DNA from: Natronosalvus rutilus
GTDB taxonomy: Archaea; Halobacteriota; Halobacteria; Halobacteriales; Natrialbaceae
DNA: 64,000 bases
Direction: 5' to 3'
NCBI RefSeq assembly: GCF_024204665.1
Contig: NZ_CP100355.1
Coordinates: 2,709,451-2,773,450, forward strand
The translations under genes were made by a program, and so were the position numbers. Shown here piece after piece: positions 1 through 9,242 of the stretch (its first letter is position 1; every line of letters starts with the position of its first letter). Under the pieces are notes generated by a model. The model ran no database searches, was not told the DNA's origin, and saw only the letters and a list, made by a program, of their open reading frames with translations.

Positions 1-1383
1 GCGTTCTACGCCGTCGACGACGAGTTTCGATTCATGCACGTCAACGAACGCGCCGCGGAACTACTTCAGCGACCGAGAGCAGAGTTACTCGGTGAGAAAC
101 TCTGGGAACTGTACCCCGAAGCGGCGGAGGTGGACGAGGTCTGGGACGCGTTTCACACGGCGCTGAACGACCAGGTGTCGACCAGCTACGACCTGTACTT
201 CGACCCGCTCGACTTCTGGGTGGAGGCGAACCTCTACCCCTCCGAGACAGGCGTCTCCGTCTACTTCCGCGACATCACCGAGAGCAAACAGCACGAACTG
301 GAACTCGAGCGTTATCGGGCGCTTACGGAGGCGGCCAACGACGTCATCGTGACGATCGACGCCGAGAGCACGATCCGCTCGGTAAATCCCGCCGTCGAGG
401 ACGTCTTCGGCTACGAACCCAACGAATTGATCGGCGAGTCGCTAACGAAACTCATGCGCGACGACCTCGCGGTTCGACATCAGGCGGGACTGCAGCGGTA
501 TCTCGAGACCAACGAGCGGACCCTCGACTGGGACTACGTCGAACTCAAGGGTCAGTGTGCCGACGGTTCGGCGGTGTCGCTGTCGATCACGTTCAGCGAA
601 ATCGTCTACGAGAACGACCGCTACTTCACCGGCGTTATCCGGAACATTTCCGATCGGAAAAAACGAGAATGGCAACTCGAGCGAGCGAACGAGCGGTTAA
701 CACGGTCGAACAGACGCCTCGAACAGTTCGCCTACGCGGCCAGCCACGACCTCCAGGAGCCCCTGCGAATGGTCTCGAGTTACCTCCAGTTGATCGAACA
801 ACGCTACGGAGACGACCTGGATGCCGATGGGACGGACTACCTCGAGTTCGCCATCGACGGGGCCAACCGAATGCGGGCGATGATCGAGGGACTGCTCGAA
901 TACTCCCGCATCGAGACGGGAGGGAAGCCGCTCGAACCGACCGATCTCGACGCCGTCTTCGAGGACGTGCTCGACGACCTCGCGGGGCAGATCGAACGGA
1001 GCAACGCCACCATCACGTCCGATTCGCTTCCCCGGGTCCAGGGGGACCGTACGCAACTACGCCAACTGTTCCAGAACCTCCTGGACAACGCGATGACCTA
1101 CAGCGGCGACGAACCGCCACAGATACACGTCTCGGCCGAACAAGACGAGACGGAATGGGTCGTGTCCGTGTGCGACGAGGGGATCGGACTGGACCCTGCG
1201 CGGGCCGATCGAGTCTTCGAGGTCTTCCAGCGGCTCCACAGCCGCGAGGAGTACTCGGGATCCGGTATCGGCCTGGCGCTCTGTAAGCGCATCATCGAGC
1301 GTCACGGCGGCGACATTTGGGTCGATGCTGAACTCGGAGAGGGGGCGACGTTTTCGGTTACGCTCCCGGCCCCTGAGACGTGA
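1..1383 (+). CDS. PAS-domain sensor histidine kinase (5' end outside window)
   Basis: This is a cytoplasmic-type sensor kinase that autophosphorylates on His and passes phosphate to a response regulator. The frame is open to base 1, so the N-terminus is missing. Two PAS-like domains are visible (window residues about 1-100 and 105-225), followed by a phytochrome-type HisKA with the phospho-acceptor His in ASHDLQEPL near residue 250. The HATPase domain shows an N box (QNLLDNAM), a G1 box (DEGIGL) and a G2 box (GSGIGLAL), so the catalytic parts look intact. I see no transmembrane segment in the visible part. No partner regulator lies beside it. The ligand or signal cannot be told from the sequence. 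Confidence 0.93.
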   Translation, partial: AFYAVDDEFRFMHVNERAAELLQRPRAELLGEKLWELYPEAAEVDEVWDAFHTALNDQVSTSYDLYFDPLDFWVEANLYPSETGVSVYFRDITESKQHELELERYRALTEAANDVIVTIDAESTIRSVNPAVEDVFGYEPNELIGESLTKLMRDDLAVRHQAGLQRYLETNERTLDWDYVELKGQCADGSAVSLSITFSEIVYENDRYFTGVIRNISDRKKREWQLERANERLTRSNRRLEQFAYAASHDLQEPLRMVSSYLQLIEQRYGDDLDADGTDYLEFAIDGANRMRAMIEGLLEYSRIETGGKPLEPTDLDAVFEDVLDDLAGQIERSNATITSDSLPRVQGDRTQLRQLFQNLLDNAMTYSGDEPPQIHVSAEQDETEWVVSVCDEGIGLDPARADRVFEVFQRLHSREEYSGSGIGLALCKRIIERHGGDIWVDAELGEGATFSVTLPAPET

Positions 1384-1495
1384 GCGCCTTCTGCCGTACA
1401 CTGCGAGACGTCGGTACGGGCCCGGCGGACCCACGATTCGAGCCAGTGACTTCTCGAGTCAACACGACTATACCGTCCACGCCGAATGCACGCCC

Positions 1496-2245
1496 ATGTC
1501 CACGACTCGAGGCGCGATCATCGTCGGCGCCTCCTCCGGCATCGGGGAAGCGCTCGCCCGCGAACTCGCCGAAGAGGGGTACGAACTCGGCCTCGCGGCG
1601 AGGCGAACCGAGCGGCTGACGTCGATCGGCGAGTCTCTACCGACGAACACCTACGTCGCGACGATGGACGTCACCGACGTCGAGGACGCCAGGGACGGTT
1701 TCGAGGACCTGGTCGAGGCCATGCCGCCGGTCGACCTGGTCGTCCTCAGTGCCGGCGTCGGTGGCCCCAACCACGGCCTTGAGTGGGAGCACGAACGGGA
1801 GACCATCGACGTCAACGTCCGCGGCTTTACCGCGCTGGCAACGGCGGCGATGGAGTACTTCGAGAATCGCCAGGCGTTCGAGAGCGAGCGCGACGGCCAC
1901 CTCGTCGGCATTTCGTCGGTCGCATCTCGGTTCGGGAACCCCAGCTCCCCCGCCTACAACGCCTCGAAAGCGTTCGTCTCGACGTACCTCGAGGGGCTCC
2001 GGTATCGGCAATCGAAACGAGCGGCCGACGTGACGATTACGACTGTCGAACCCGGATTCGTCGACACCGAGCTCATGCTCGCGGACGACCCGTTCTGGGT
2101 CAGTTCGCCGGAGACCGCGGCTACACAGATCGCTCGAGCGATCCGGCGGGAGCGCTCGCACGTCTACGTCACCCGGCGCTGGCGGCTGGTCGCGTGGCTG
2201 TTCGAGGCGTTGCCCGAGCCGGTGGTTCGGCGAATAATGACCTGA
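1496..2245 (+). CDS. SDR family NAD(P)-dependent oxidoreductase
   Basis: A classical-length short-chain dehydrogenase of 249 aa. The Rossmann glycine motif GASSGIG lies near residue 13, followed by an AARR segment typical of NADP-binding members. The catalytic Ser is in GISSVAS, and the Tyr/Lys pair is in YNASK. The start is placed at the ATG followed by STTRG because the dinucleotide-binding strand begins a few residues later; the longer open frame upstream has no similarity to the family. The C-terminal part (residues about 215-249) is hydrophobic, as in many haloarchaeal SDRs. The substrate is unknown. Confidence 0.93.
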   Translation: MSTTRGAIIVGASSGIGEALARELAEEGYELGLAARRTERLTSIGESLPTNTYVATMDVTDVEDARDGFEDLVEAMPPVDLVVLSAGVGGPNHGLEWEHERETIDVNVRGFTALATAAMEYFENRQAFESERDGHLVGISSVASRFGNPSSPAYNASKAFVSTYLEGLRYRQSKRAADVTITTVEPGFVDTELMLADDPFWVSSPETAATQIARAIRRERSHVYVTRRWRLVAWLFEALPEPVVRRIMT

Positions 2246-2296
2246 GTCTGCGTCGAAGCGCGAGGCTGCTCACTCAGGAACAGAATCGGTTGCAAC

Positions 2297-3412
2297 TCAC
2301 TCGAGCCCGAGCACCGCGGGCCGCTCGAGTTCGAGGTCGTACTCACCGACCGCCTCGACCTCGACGGTCGGCCAGTCGTCGGCATCGCTGCCAGCGTCCG
2401 TCAACGTCTTGAAGCCGTCGTCCGAGACCAGAACGGTATCCTCGCTCTTGGCGCCCTGGACGGTCGGATTCCAGGCGTAGGCCATCGGCGCGGTCACGGG
2501 CGCTTCGTGGTCCGGGGTCGCGATCCACTCGCGTCCGGCGAAGCCGGCGGCACCGCCCTGGTGGTGGTGCTCCCACTCGCCGGCGTGGCCGAGGGCGTCG
2601 TAGGCCGTCTGAATCTCGGCGAAGACGTCGCCGGCGGTGCCGCCCGCCGCGGCAGCGTCCCGGGTCGCGGCCAGCGCGGTCGTCTCGACCCGGGCGGCGT
2701 GACGGTGGCGCTCTTCGAGCCACTCCGGCGGGTCGAAGGCGACGGCGCGGGTGCAACTGGCGTGCAGGCCGTGGCGCTGGGTGGTCACCGAGACGAGCGC
2801 GTAGTCGCCGAACTCGACGGGTTTGGGGGTGTAGTGGCGGTATTGCTGCGCGCGTTCGGAACCACCGACGAGGACGACGGGCGCCTCGATGTTTCGGGCG
2901 GCGAGTGAAACCGTGAGCGCCGCGGTGACCTCGTCTTCGGTGTCATCGGGCTGGAGCTCACGGCAGACGGCCTCGACGGCCGCCGCCGTCTCTCGGCCGA
3001 GGTCGCGGTAGCGCTCGCGGTCGGTCGCCGTCAGCGGCTGGCGAACCGTCGTGGGATCGAGGCGCTCGAGGCCGGGGACGTCGACGTCCGCGGCTGCTTG
3101 GCCCTCCACGCGTTCGGCAATCGCCTCGACGAGCGAGCGTTCGTACCAGGGGAACGATTCCCGGGTTACCGATACACCTGCGGCCTCGAGGTCGGGCAGT
3201 TCTTCCTCGTAGAGACGGTCGATCTCGATGGTATCAGCCAGCAGTGTCACCTCGTCGCCGTCGTAGCCGAGGGCCCCGACGCCGAGGTCGCCCTCGCGGT
3301 CGACGACCGAACTACCGCCGCTCAGCCACGCGAACGAGTTCGGGCGGGCGAACCAGACTGACTCCAGGTCGGTCGCCTCGAGAGTGGCGTCCAGTCGCTC
3401 GAGTTTTTCCAT
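2297..3412 (-). CDS. M24 (creatinase/aminopeptidase fold) family protein, metal ligands not conserved
   Basis: A 371-aa protein with an N-terminal creatinase-like domain (about 1-130) and a C-terminal pita-bread domain (about 140-371). The closing ED motif is present (KSEDTVLV). In active Xaa-Pro aminopeptidases the first metal Asp residues sit in a D-x-G ... S-D-x-TR pattern. Here the matching strands read VSVTTQRHG and ASCTRA, so both Asp positions appear to be Ser/Cys. The GHG-type His region reads HHHQGGAAG. It may therefore be a metal-independent enzyme, like creatinase, or an inactive paralogue. The start ATG (MEKLERL) is chosen over a longer open frame because family similarity begins there. 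Confidence 0.85.
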   Translation of the reverse strand: MEKLERLDATLEATDLESVWFARPNSFAWLSGGSSVVDREGDLGVGALGYDGDEVTLLADTIEIDRLYEEELPDLEAAGVSVTRESFPWYERSLVEAIAERVEGQAAADVDVPGLERLDPTTVRQPLTATDRERYRDLGRETAAAVEAVCRELQPDDTEDEVTAALTVSLAARNIEAPVVLVGGSERAQQYRHYTPKPVEFGDYALVSVTTQRHGLHASCTRAVAFDPPEWLEERHRHAARVETTALAATRDAAAAGGTAGDVFAEIQTAYDALGHAGEWEHHHQGGAAGFAGREWIATPDHEAPVTAPMAYAWNPTVQGAKSEDTVLVSDDGFKTLTDAGSDADDWPTVEVEAVGEYDLELERPAVLGLE

Positions 3413-3566
3413 GCCGGTGGGTCGGGTGGCGGGTTCTTGAATCCGACGAAGGGCGCGTCTCGGTGTCGCTGACGCGCCGCATCGATGGTGTTCGGCCCGG
3501 TTCCCACGCGGTGGGACGAACGCGGACGATTCAAATACGGGCGCACCCAATCACCGCTTAGAGACC

Positions 3567-4451
3567 GTGTCGTACGATACTCACACGTCCGATTCCTCGC
3601 GTTTACCGATCGACCTCGGTCGACGGGGGTTCTCCGCCCTGCTCACCGTGACGGTCGCGCTCGTGGCGGGAACGATCGTTCTCGGCGTCGCCACGCGAAC
3701 GACCGGTTCGGGGCTGGCCTGCGACGCCAACTGGCCGGTCTGTGACGGCGGCTTTCTGAACCTGCTCCCGCAGGGACGGCCGAGCTTCTGGGAGTGGTTC
3801 CATCGCCTCGTTGCGATGTTCGCCGGGTTCGCCATCGTCGCCTCCGCACTCGTCGGGTACTTCGACGAGGCCGTCGATCGACGGATCACGGGCCTCGTGG
3901 TGGCCGGAGCGCTGCTCACGCCGATCCAGGTGCTGCTCGGCCGAGAGACCGTCCTCACCTACGAGTACGAGATCCTCAACCTTCACTTCTGGACGGCCAT
4001 CGTGATCTTCGTCTGCTTCGTCCTCGCACTCGTTATCGCCCTGCGCCATCGCCTTTCGGGTCGACACCTCGTCGCCGCACTCGTCGTCGCGGCCCTCACG
4101 GTCCCGGCCCAGGTGATCCTGAGCCCGCTGTTCATTTCACAGAACACGCCCACGACCCTGACGATCCAGATGGTGTTGCTCCTGACGCTCGTCGGCGCCG
4201 TCGTCTTGGCGACGGTCGTCGGCCGCGCTGTTCTCGAGAGACGGTTCCCTCGCGTGGCGATCGGTGCGGGCGTCGGACTGACCGCAGTAACGCTGTTCCT
4301 CAGCCGCGAATCCGTGATGACTGTCTCGTCGGCACTCGACCTGCTATACGTGCTCGCCGCGGGCGCCCTGATCGTGGCGCTCCTCGCCGGAGCCTGGGCG
4401 AGTCGAGCGGAGCTTCGGGGTGGACAGTCTGGAGCGTCGCGTTCGAGTTGA
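3567..4451 (+). CDS. ctaA: COX15/CtaA family heme A synthase
   Basis: A multi-pass membrane protein of 294 aa that converts heme O to heme A for terminal oxidases. About eight hydrophobic segments are visible. Conserved features are the DANWPVCDG loop after TM1 (with the Cys pair seen in this family near residues 52 and 58), the heme-ligand region EWFHRLVAMF near residue 78, and NLHFWTA near residue 135. The start is a GTG, with a possible TATA-like CAAATACG about 30 bp upstream. It is divergent from the M24-like gene. No cytochrome oxidase genes are adjacent. Confidence 0.92.
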   Translation: MSYDTHTSDSSRLPIDLGRRGFSALLTVTVALVAGTIVLGVATRTTGSGLACDANWPVCDGGFLNLLPQGRPSFWEWFHRLVAMFAGFAIVASALVGYFDEAVDRRITGLVVAGALLTPIQVLLGRETVLTYEYEILNLHFWTAIVIFVCFVLALVIALRHRLSGRHLVAALVVAALTVPAQVILSPLFISQNTPTTLTIQMVLLLTLVGAVVLATVVGRAVLERRFPRVAIGAGVGLTAVTLFLSRESVMTVSSALDLLYVLAAGALIVALLAGAWASRAELRGGQSGASRSS

Positions 4452-4487
4452 TTCGCGCCGTCGCGCCGTTTCCGTCGAGGGTTCGAG

Positions 4488-4497
4488 CGTTCGAACG
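4488..4497. promoter_or_regulatory. 10-bp palindrome upstream of the luciferase-like gene
   Basis: CGTTCGAACG is a perfect palindrome embedded in a run of GTTCGA/AACGTTCG repeats (4481-4530), about 110 bp ahead of the next start codon. It could be an operator or just low-complexity sequence. Confidence 0.25.
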
Positions 4498-4603
4498 TTC
4501 GTGTCGTTACCGTCGAGCATCCAAACGTTCGAGCGTCCGAGTCTGACCCGTCCGGATTTCCGCCTCGAGAACCCTTTTCCACCGCGCTCGCTAGCCTCGA
4601 GAC

Positions 4604-5626
4604 ATGGACCTCTCCATCGTCGACCTCTCGCCCGTTCGCGAGGGAGAGACGGCAACCGACGCCTACGAGAACACGATCTCACTCGCGAAGTTGGCCGAAC
4701 GAGTGGGCTACGAGCGGTTCTGGGTCGCCGAGCACCACGGGATGGCCGATTCTATCGCAGGGACGACCCCCGAGGTTTTGATCGGCCACCTCGTCGCCCG
4801 AACCGAGGAGATCAGGCTCGGGTCCGGAACGGTCCTGCTCAACCACTACAGCCCGTTCAAGGTCGCCGAGGCGTTCGGCGTCCTCGATTCGCTCGCTCCC
4901 GACCGGATCGACCTCGGCCTCGGCCGCGCGACCGGAATCCCAGCCGCCGACAGCGCGCTCCAGACCTCGCGGGTGAGCGAGAATCCCGACCGCGATCACG
5001 CCGAGAAGATCGAGGCCGTCGCGAACCACCTCTACGACGGGTTCGGGGACGACCACGCCTACGCCGACCTCACCCTGGCGCGATCCGGCGCCGGTCCGCC
5101 CGACCTCTGGGTACTTGGCTCGAGTCCCTCGAGTGCGAAGATCGCGGGCGAACTCGGCCTCCGCTACTGCTTCGCGGCGTTCATCAGGCCGACGTTCGCC
5201 GAACGCGCGTTCGAGGTCTACCGGGACGCGTTCGAGCCCTCCTCGATCGGCGCTGGACCCGACGACCCCCACGGAATGTTGGCGATCAACGCCGCCTGTG
5301 CCGAGACTGATAGGGAAGCGGCCCGATTGCGAGCGACTGCGGAAGCCTCTTACAAACGGATGCAACGCGGCGTCGTCGGCTCGATGCCGTCGGTCGAGAC
5401 GGCGATTTCGGAACTCGGCGATGTGCCCGAGCCGACGCCGGCCGAACTCCAGGACGGACAGTGGCCGCGGGCGATTTCGGGCGATCCGGACACGCTGGCA
5501 GGGCTCCTCGAGCAACTGACCGACCGCGTCGGCGTCTCCGAGGTGATGGTCCAGAACCTCGTCGCCGATCACGAAGACGTATTGCGATCTCACGAACTCC
5601 TGTCCGAGGGCGTCGGCCTCGAGTGA
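4604..5626 (+). CDS. LLM-class flavin-dependent oxidoreductase (luciferase-like)
   Basis: A 340-aa TIM-barrel flavin monooxygenase of the bacterial luciferase superfamily. Family signatures are LAKLAERVGYERFWVAEHHG near residue 30, the RLGSGTVLLNHYSP strand near residue 70, and the LGLGRATG segment near residue 105 that binds flavin phosphate in relatives. Length and order fit the MsnO8-like group. The gene appears monocistronic. Its substrate cannot be inferred from the neighbours. Confidence 0.93.
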   Translation: MDLSIVDLSPVREGETATDAYENTISLAKLAERVGYERFWVAEHHGMADSIAGTTPEVLIGHLVARTEEIRLGSGTVLLNHYSPFKVAEAFGVLDSLAPDRIDLGLGRATGIPAADSALQTSRVSENPDRDHAEKIEAVANHLYDGFGDDHAYADLTLARSGAGPPDLWVLGSSPSSAKIAGELGLRYCFAAFIRPTFAERAFEVYRDAFEPSSIGAGPDDPHGMLAINAACAETDREAARLRATAEASYKRMQRGVVGSMPSVETAISELGDVPEPTPAELQDGQWPRAISGDPDTLAGLLEQLTDRVGVSEVMVQNLVADHEDVLRSHELLSEGVGLE

Positions 5627-5764
5627 GACGATCACCTCGTCGCACACTTGCGGTGGGACGATTCAATGCGTGATTTTTATCCCTTCGATAGCTGATCGGC
5701 GATCAGAACCCGATGCAACGTTCGATTTCTCGGTCAAGTTTTATCCCGCGTTCCGTAAAACGAG

Positions 5765-5782
5765 CAGTACTCGTGAGTACTG
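5765..5782. promoter_or_regulatory. 18-bp inverted repeat ahead of the GAP-family gene
   Basis: CAGTACTC-GT-GAGTACTG is a perfect 8-bp inverted repeat with a 2-bp centre. It ends 12 bp before the ATG at 5795, where a repressor would block transcription or initiation. Confidence 0.4.
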
Positions 5783-5794
5783 GTTGATCAACAC

Positions 5795-6412
5795 ATGCGT
5801 TTTCTCGAAGTTTTACCGCTGGTGTTCGTGATGGTCGCGGGTCCACAGATCCTCAGTGCTATTTTCCTCGCGACGAGCGAGAACTGGCGACAGAATTCCG
5901 CGGCCTTCGTCGCCGGTGCAGCCCTTTCCATCTCGCTCGTCGTCATGCTCGCGTATACGTTCGGGACCGGCGCTCGCAGCCAGGGCGCGTCGAACACGAC
6001 GCTTACAGCCGTCGTCCTCGCCGTACTCCTGTTCGCGATGGTCAATACGTACCGAACGCGAGAGGAGGCCGAACCGCCGCGGTGGATGGGAAAGCTCGAG
6101 CGGGCGATGCCGCGGTTCTCGTTCAGACTCGGATTTCTCCTCATGGGCTTCTTTCCGACGAATATCCTCACGTCGATCGCCGTCGGTTCCTACCTCGCAG
6201 CACGCGAGGCGCCGTGGACGGATGCCGTCCCGTTTATCCTGGCCACGCTCCTGGTCCTAGCGCTCCCGTCGCTGATCCTGGTCGGGTTCGGAGAGCGGGC
6301 TGAATCACTCCTGCCCAGGGCCCGCGACTGGATGAATGCGAACTCGTGGGTCGTCAACGAAGCCGTGATCGTCTTCTTCATTGTCATGGCAGTGAACAAT
6401 TTACTGGGTTGA
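5795..6412 (+). CDS. GAP-family (SfLAP-like) integral membrane protein
   Basis: A 205-aa polytopic membrane protein with about six hydrophobic segments, resembling the GAP/Sap family (PF11139-like) of LysE-type transporters. Typical cues are the N-terminal LPLVFVMVAGPQ segment and the central LGFLLMGFFPTN segment that starts the second repeat. The substrate is unknown; bacterial relatives take part in lipid or peptidoglycolipid export. A perfect palindrome just upstream suggests dedicated regulation. Confidence 0.75.
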   Translation: MRFLEVLPLVFVMVAGPQILSAIFLATSENWRQNSAAFVAGAALSISLVVMLAYTFGTGARSQGASNTTLTAVVLAVLLFAMVNTYRTREEAEPPRWMGKLERAMPRFSFRLGFLLMGFFPTNILTSIAVGSYLAAREAPWTDAVPFILATLLVLALPSLILVGFGERAESLLPRARDWMNANSWVVNEAVIVFFIVMAVNNLLG

Positions 6413-6568
6413 ACGTTCGGGTTTCGACTGTCGATAAGATCGTTCGATCGTCATCGGTCACAGACACGAGTATTCACATTCAGTCAGATATTCTGTCTGA
6501 GACGTTTGACTCTTCGTAATTGCTGAGGTGCCCTTTATTCCCGCTGCCAGCCTATGTATAGAGTGACC

Positions 6569-6973
6569 ATGAAATTGAATTGGACAGCAATCGCAACCGG
6601 TTTCGTCGTAACGTTCCTCGTCGCCGTCATCAGCGGACTGCTCGTCGCGGGTTCTGAGCTTACCACATTGGCAATGTCGTGGACGGTCATCGGCATCGTC
6701 GGCGGACTCGCCGCCGGGTACGTTGCCGGCGGAACGATGACCAGTGGCGTCGTCCACGGCGGTATCGCGACCGTCGTGGGATCGCTCGTCACGCTGGTGA
6801 TCGCAGTCTTCACCACCTTGCTCTTCGCGGGCCTGGTCCCGGCGTTCGGCGTGTCCGTGGGCGGCCTGCTCCTGATCGCCTTCTACGCCGTCCCCGGCGC
6901 TATCGGCGGCGCGGCCGGGTCGTGGGCTCACACTCGCCGGGAGGCCCGGCGGATGGCCGGCGTCCGCGCGTGA
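6569..6973 (+). CDS. DUF5518-type small membrane protein
   Basis: A 134-aa protein of four hydrophobic, Gly-rich segments, ending in a short basic tail (HTRREARR). The pattern of GLAAGYVAGG in the second helix and AVPGAIGGA in the fourth matches the haloarchaeal DUF5518 family as I know it. No function is known. An in-frame ATG at 6554 would add five residues; the ATG at 6569 (MKLNW) is preferred because family members begin with a similar NW segment. A T-rich run at 7016-7021 follows the gene. Confidence 0.75.
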   Translation: MKLNWTAIATGFVVTFLVAVISGLLVAGSELTTLAMSWTVIGIVGGLAAGYVAGGTMTSGVVHGGIATVVGSLVTLVIAVFTTLLFAGLVPAFGVSVGGLLLIAFYAVPGAIGGAAGSWAHTRREARRMAGVRA

Positions 6974-7177
6974 GTACGTCACTCGAGACGCCGAGTGACT
7001 AGCGCACCAAGCCGATTTTTTCGACCGTACGCTGTCTCAACTGAGCCAGAAACTCTCGTTTCTACTGACGTTGACAGTCATCGCGCCTCGAAGGGCCGAA
7101 TACTGGTATCGAACCGACTGCAACCGGAAGGTACGCTCGTTCCGTATCGTCACCCGTCGAGGGCGCGCGGTGACGGG

Positions 7178-7669
7178 CTACAATCCACCCGTGACGACGC
7201 CGATCGACAGCACGCTCGCGGCGACGCCGAGCGCGAAAAGACCATAGTTCGCGATCGGGTTCTTCGCGGTCGTAACCCGGAGCGAGAAGTGATACGATGA
7301 GAGTGGCCAGAAGGGAGTGATTCCCATCGGCGTCAACGCGTCGGCCAGCAAGTGCGAGCCGAGCGACAGTGCGGTAACGCCGTAGACGAACCCCACGACG
7401 GTCGGGTCGGGCGATCCCATCGTCACCTCGAGGGTCGCGTAGGCCGCGCCGGCGACCACGGCCGGGACCAGGAGGACGAATCCGATCGTGTGGGTGATCC
7501 CGCGGTGGGCGACGAACGGCAGACTGTGGTCGCAGTCCGGAAGCGTCGAGAAGGAGAGACAGATGACGGCGCCCAGGAGGGCGACGAACTCCTCGCCGGC
7601 GAGGCCGAGCCAGATAGCGACGGGCGCGTAGAGGAGGAGGGCAACGCCGTAGTGACCGAGTTGGTACAT
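7178..7669 (-). CDS. YdjM/DUF457-type membrane-bound metal-dependent hydrolase
   Basis: A 163-aa membrane protein of the LexA-regulated YdjM family. Conserved polar motifs lie between the helices: an N-terminal GHYG, then LPDCDH, then HRGITHT and finally GSHLLADALTPMGI. In this family these His/Asp residues are thought to bind metal at the membrane face. Four to five hydrophobic segments are visible. Nothing beside it points to a role. Confidence 0.85.
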   Translation of the reverse strand: MYQLGHYGVALLLYAPVAIWLGLAGEEFVALLGAVICLSFSTLPDCDHSLPFVAHRGITHTIGFVLLVPAVVAGAAYATLEVTMGSPDPTVVGFVYGVTALSLGSHLLADALTPMGITPFWPLSSYHFSLRVTTAKNPIANYGLFALGVAASVLSIGVVTGGL

Positions 7670-7847
7670 GGACCTCTACTCGATGGCACGAACAGCCGTG
7701 GCATAATCCTTCTGAACGATCCGTTTCGATGGCGATACGCGTCCCGGAGCGACCCGCGTCCCGAAATGCAGGATACCGGTGGACTCGAGGTGCCGTCTGA
7801 CCGTTCGAACCCGGAACGTTTTCCTCGAGGCGCCCGTCCTCGAGACC

Positions 7848-8420
7848 ATGACCGACGTCGATCCGATGACGCGATTTCCGGTGCCAGACGTGGACGAGCT
7901 CCCTGAAGACCTGCAAGAGCGCATCGAGGAGGAGACCGAACGCGCCGGCTTCACGCCGAACGTATTCCTCGCCTACGCCTACCGCCCGTCGCATTTCCGG
8001 GCGTTCTTTCAGTACTACGACGCCCTCGTTGAGGACACCGAACTCACCCGACTCGAGGTCGAGATGATCATCGTCGCCGTGAGTGGAGCCAACGACTGCT
8101 ACTACTGCAACACGGCTCACGGGGCGCTCGTTCGCCTCTACGGGGACGATCCACTGCTCGCGGATCAACTCATTTCGAACTACCGGAACGCCGACGTCAG
8201 CGACCGCCACCGGGCGATGCTCGACCTAGCGGTCGCGCTCACGACCGACCAGGCGACCGTCGAGGATACGGACCTCGAGGCACTCGAGGAGCACGGATTC
8301 AGCCGTGAGGCAATCTGGGACATCGGCTCGGTGGCGGCGTTTTTCAACCTCTCGAACCGGATGGCCCAGCTCGCGGACATGCGACCGAACGAGGAGTTTC
8401 ACACGCTGGGTCGTGAATAG
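7848..8420 (+). CDS. Carboxymuconolactone decarboxylase / peroxidase-like (AhpD fold) protein
   Basis: A 190-aa all-helical AhpD-like protein with the redox motif NDCYYCNTAH near residue 83 (C-x-x-C followed by H), as in alkylhydroperoxidase D and related peroxidases. The N-terminal FTPNVFLAYAYRP helix is typical of the uncharacterised peroxidase-related subgroup. The ATG at 7848 (MTDVDPM) is chosen because sequence further upstream in the frame is unlike the family. A role in detoxifying peroxides is likely but not shown. Confidence 0.88.
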   Translation: MTDVDPMTRFPVPDVDELPEDLQERIEEETERAGFTPNVFLAYAYRPSHFRAFFQYYDALVEDTELTRLEVEMIIVAVSGANDCYYCNTAHGALVRLYGDDPLLADQLISNYRNADVSDRHRAMLDLAVALTTDQATVEDTDLEALEEHGFSREAIWDIGSVAAFFNLSNRMAQLADMRPNEEFHTLGRE

Positions 8421-8617
8421 TTGCCGCGCGGTGATCGATGTTTGTGCACGCCTCTGTCGAAACCCTTCGATCCTGGCAGGGGTCGCGTGCTGAACGCACA
8501 GCGCGAATGCGGCACGAGAGTTTGCTCGATCACCGTAGTGGTGGGCGGTTAATACAGAGAAGTCACAGATCAATGCCAATTGGCCGCAGCCTTTTCACTG
8601 TTCGGTCAAAATCATCT

Positions 8618-9079
8618 ATGATGGCTTCAGACAGTGCGCAGGAGGATAGGCTGGTAACCATATTACTGGTTGAACCAAACCCCGGGGATACCCGTCTCTT
8701 TACGGAATCGTTCAAAGATGCGAAACTCAAGAATAGTCTCTACACCGTCGCTGATGCTGACGCAGCCCTCGATTTCGTCAATCAGCGGAGAGAGTATGCA
8801 GACGAACCGCGTCCTGATCTCATCCTGCTCGAACCCAAGTTACCTGGAAGAAGTGGTACGGGCGTACTAGCTGAACTGAAGAATGAACCCTCACTCCGTA
8901 AGATCCCGGTTGTTGTCCTCACGAGTTCGGAGGTTGGAGCGGACATTTTCAAATCGAAGGGGCTCGATGTGGATCACTTTGTCCAAAAGCCAGTTGAACC
9001 AGAGGATTATATCGGATTTGTCCAGGAAATCGAGGGATTTTGGATGGCGCTCATTCAAGAGGAACCCGAAGAAGCCTGA
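8618..9079 (+). CDS. Response-regulator receiver protein with altered phospho-acceptor site
   Basis: A stand-alone receiver domain of about 152 aa, similar in layout to the Rcp1-like haloarchaeal family. The core strands are ILLVEPNPGD, DLILLEPKLPG, PVVVLTSSE and FVQKPVEPED. In active relatives the first motif is VEDNPGD and the second is LLDLNLPG. Here the acidic pocket has Pro in place of the second acid, and the phospho-acceptor Asp is Glu (LLEPKLPG). The conserved Thr (VLTSS) and Lys (QKPV) remain. It may be locked in one state. The start is one of two adjacent ATGs at 8618 and 8621. Confidence 0.85.
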   Translation: MMASDSAQEDRLVTILLVEPNPGDTRLFTESFKDAKLKNSLYTVADADAALDFVNQRREYADEPRPDLILLEPKLPGRSGTGVLAELKNEPSLRKIPVVVLTSSEVGADIFKSKGLDVDHFVQKPVEPEDYIGFVQEIEGFWMALIQEEPEEA

Positions 9080-9242
9080 GCACCTACTGGTGATTCGATA
9101 TCTGAGTTCTTCACGTGTGGTATAAAAGGACGATACTATGCCACGGTCAGTACGCACGTGTGGTGTGCGGCTACCCGCACCGTGGATACAGCACAGCAGT
9201 ACAAACCTATCACCCAGAGGGGGGTGAACAGAGCTTTTGCAC

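Noticed and set aside
555-1286. Long overlapping plus-strand frame inside the histidine kinase gene
   Set aside because: It is an Arg/Pro-rich shadow of the kinase frame with no family signal; such frames are common in GC-rich DNA.
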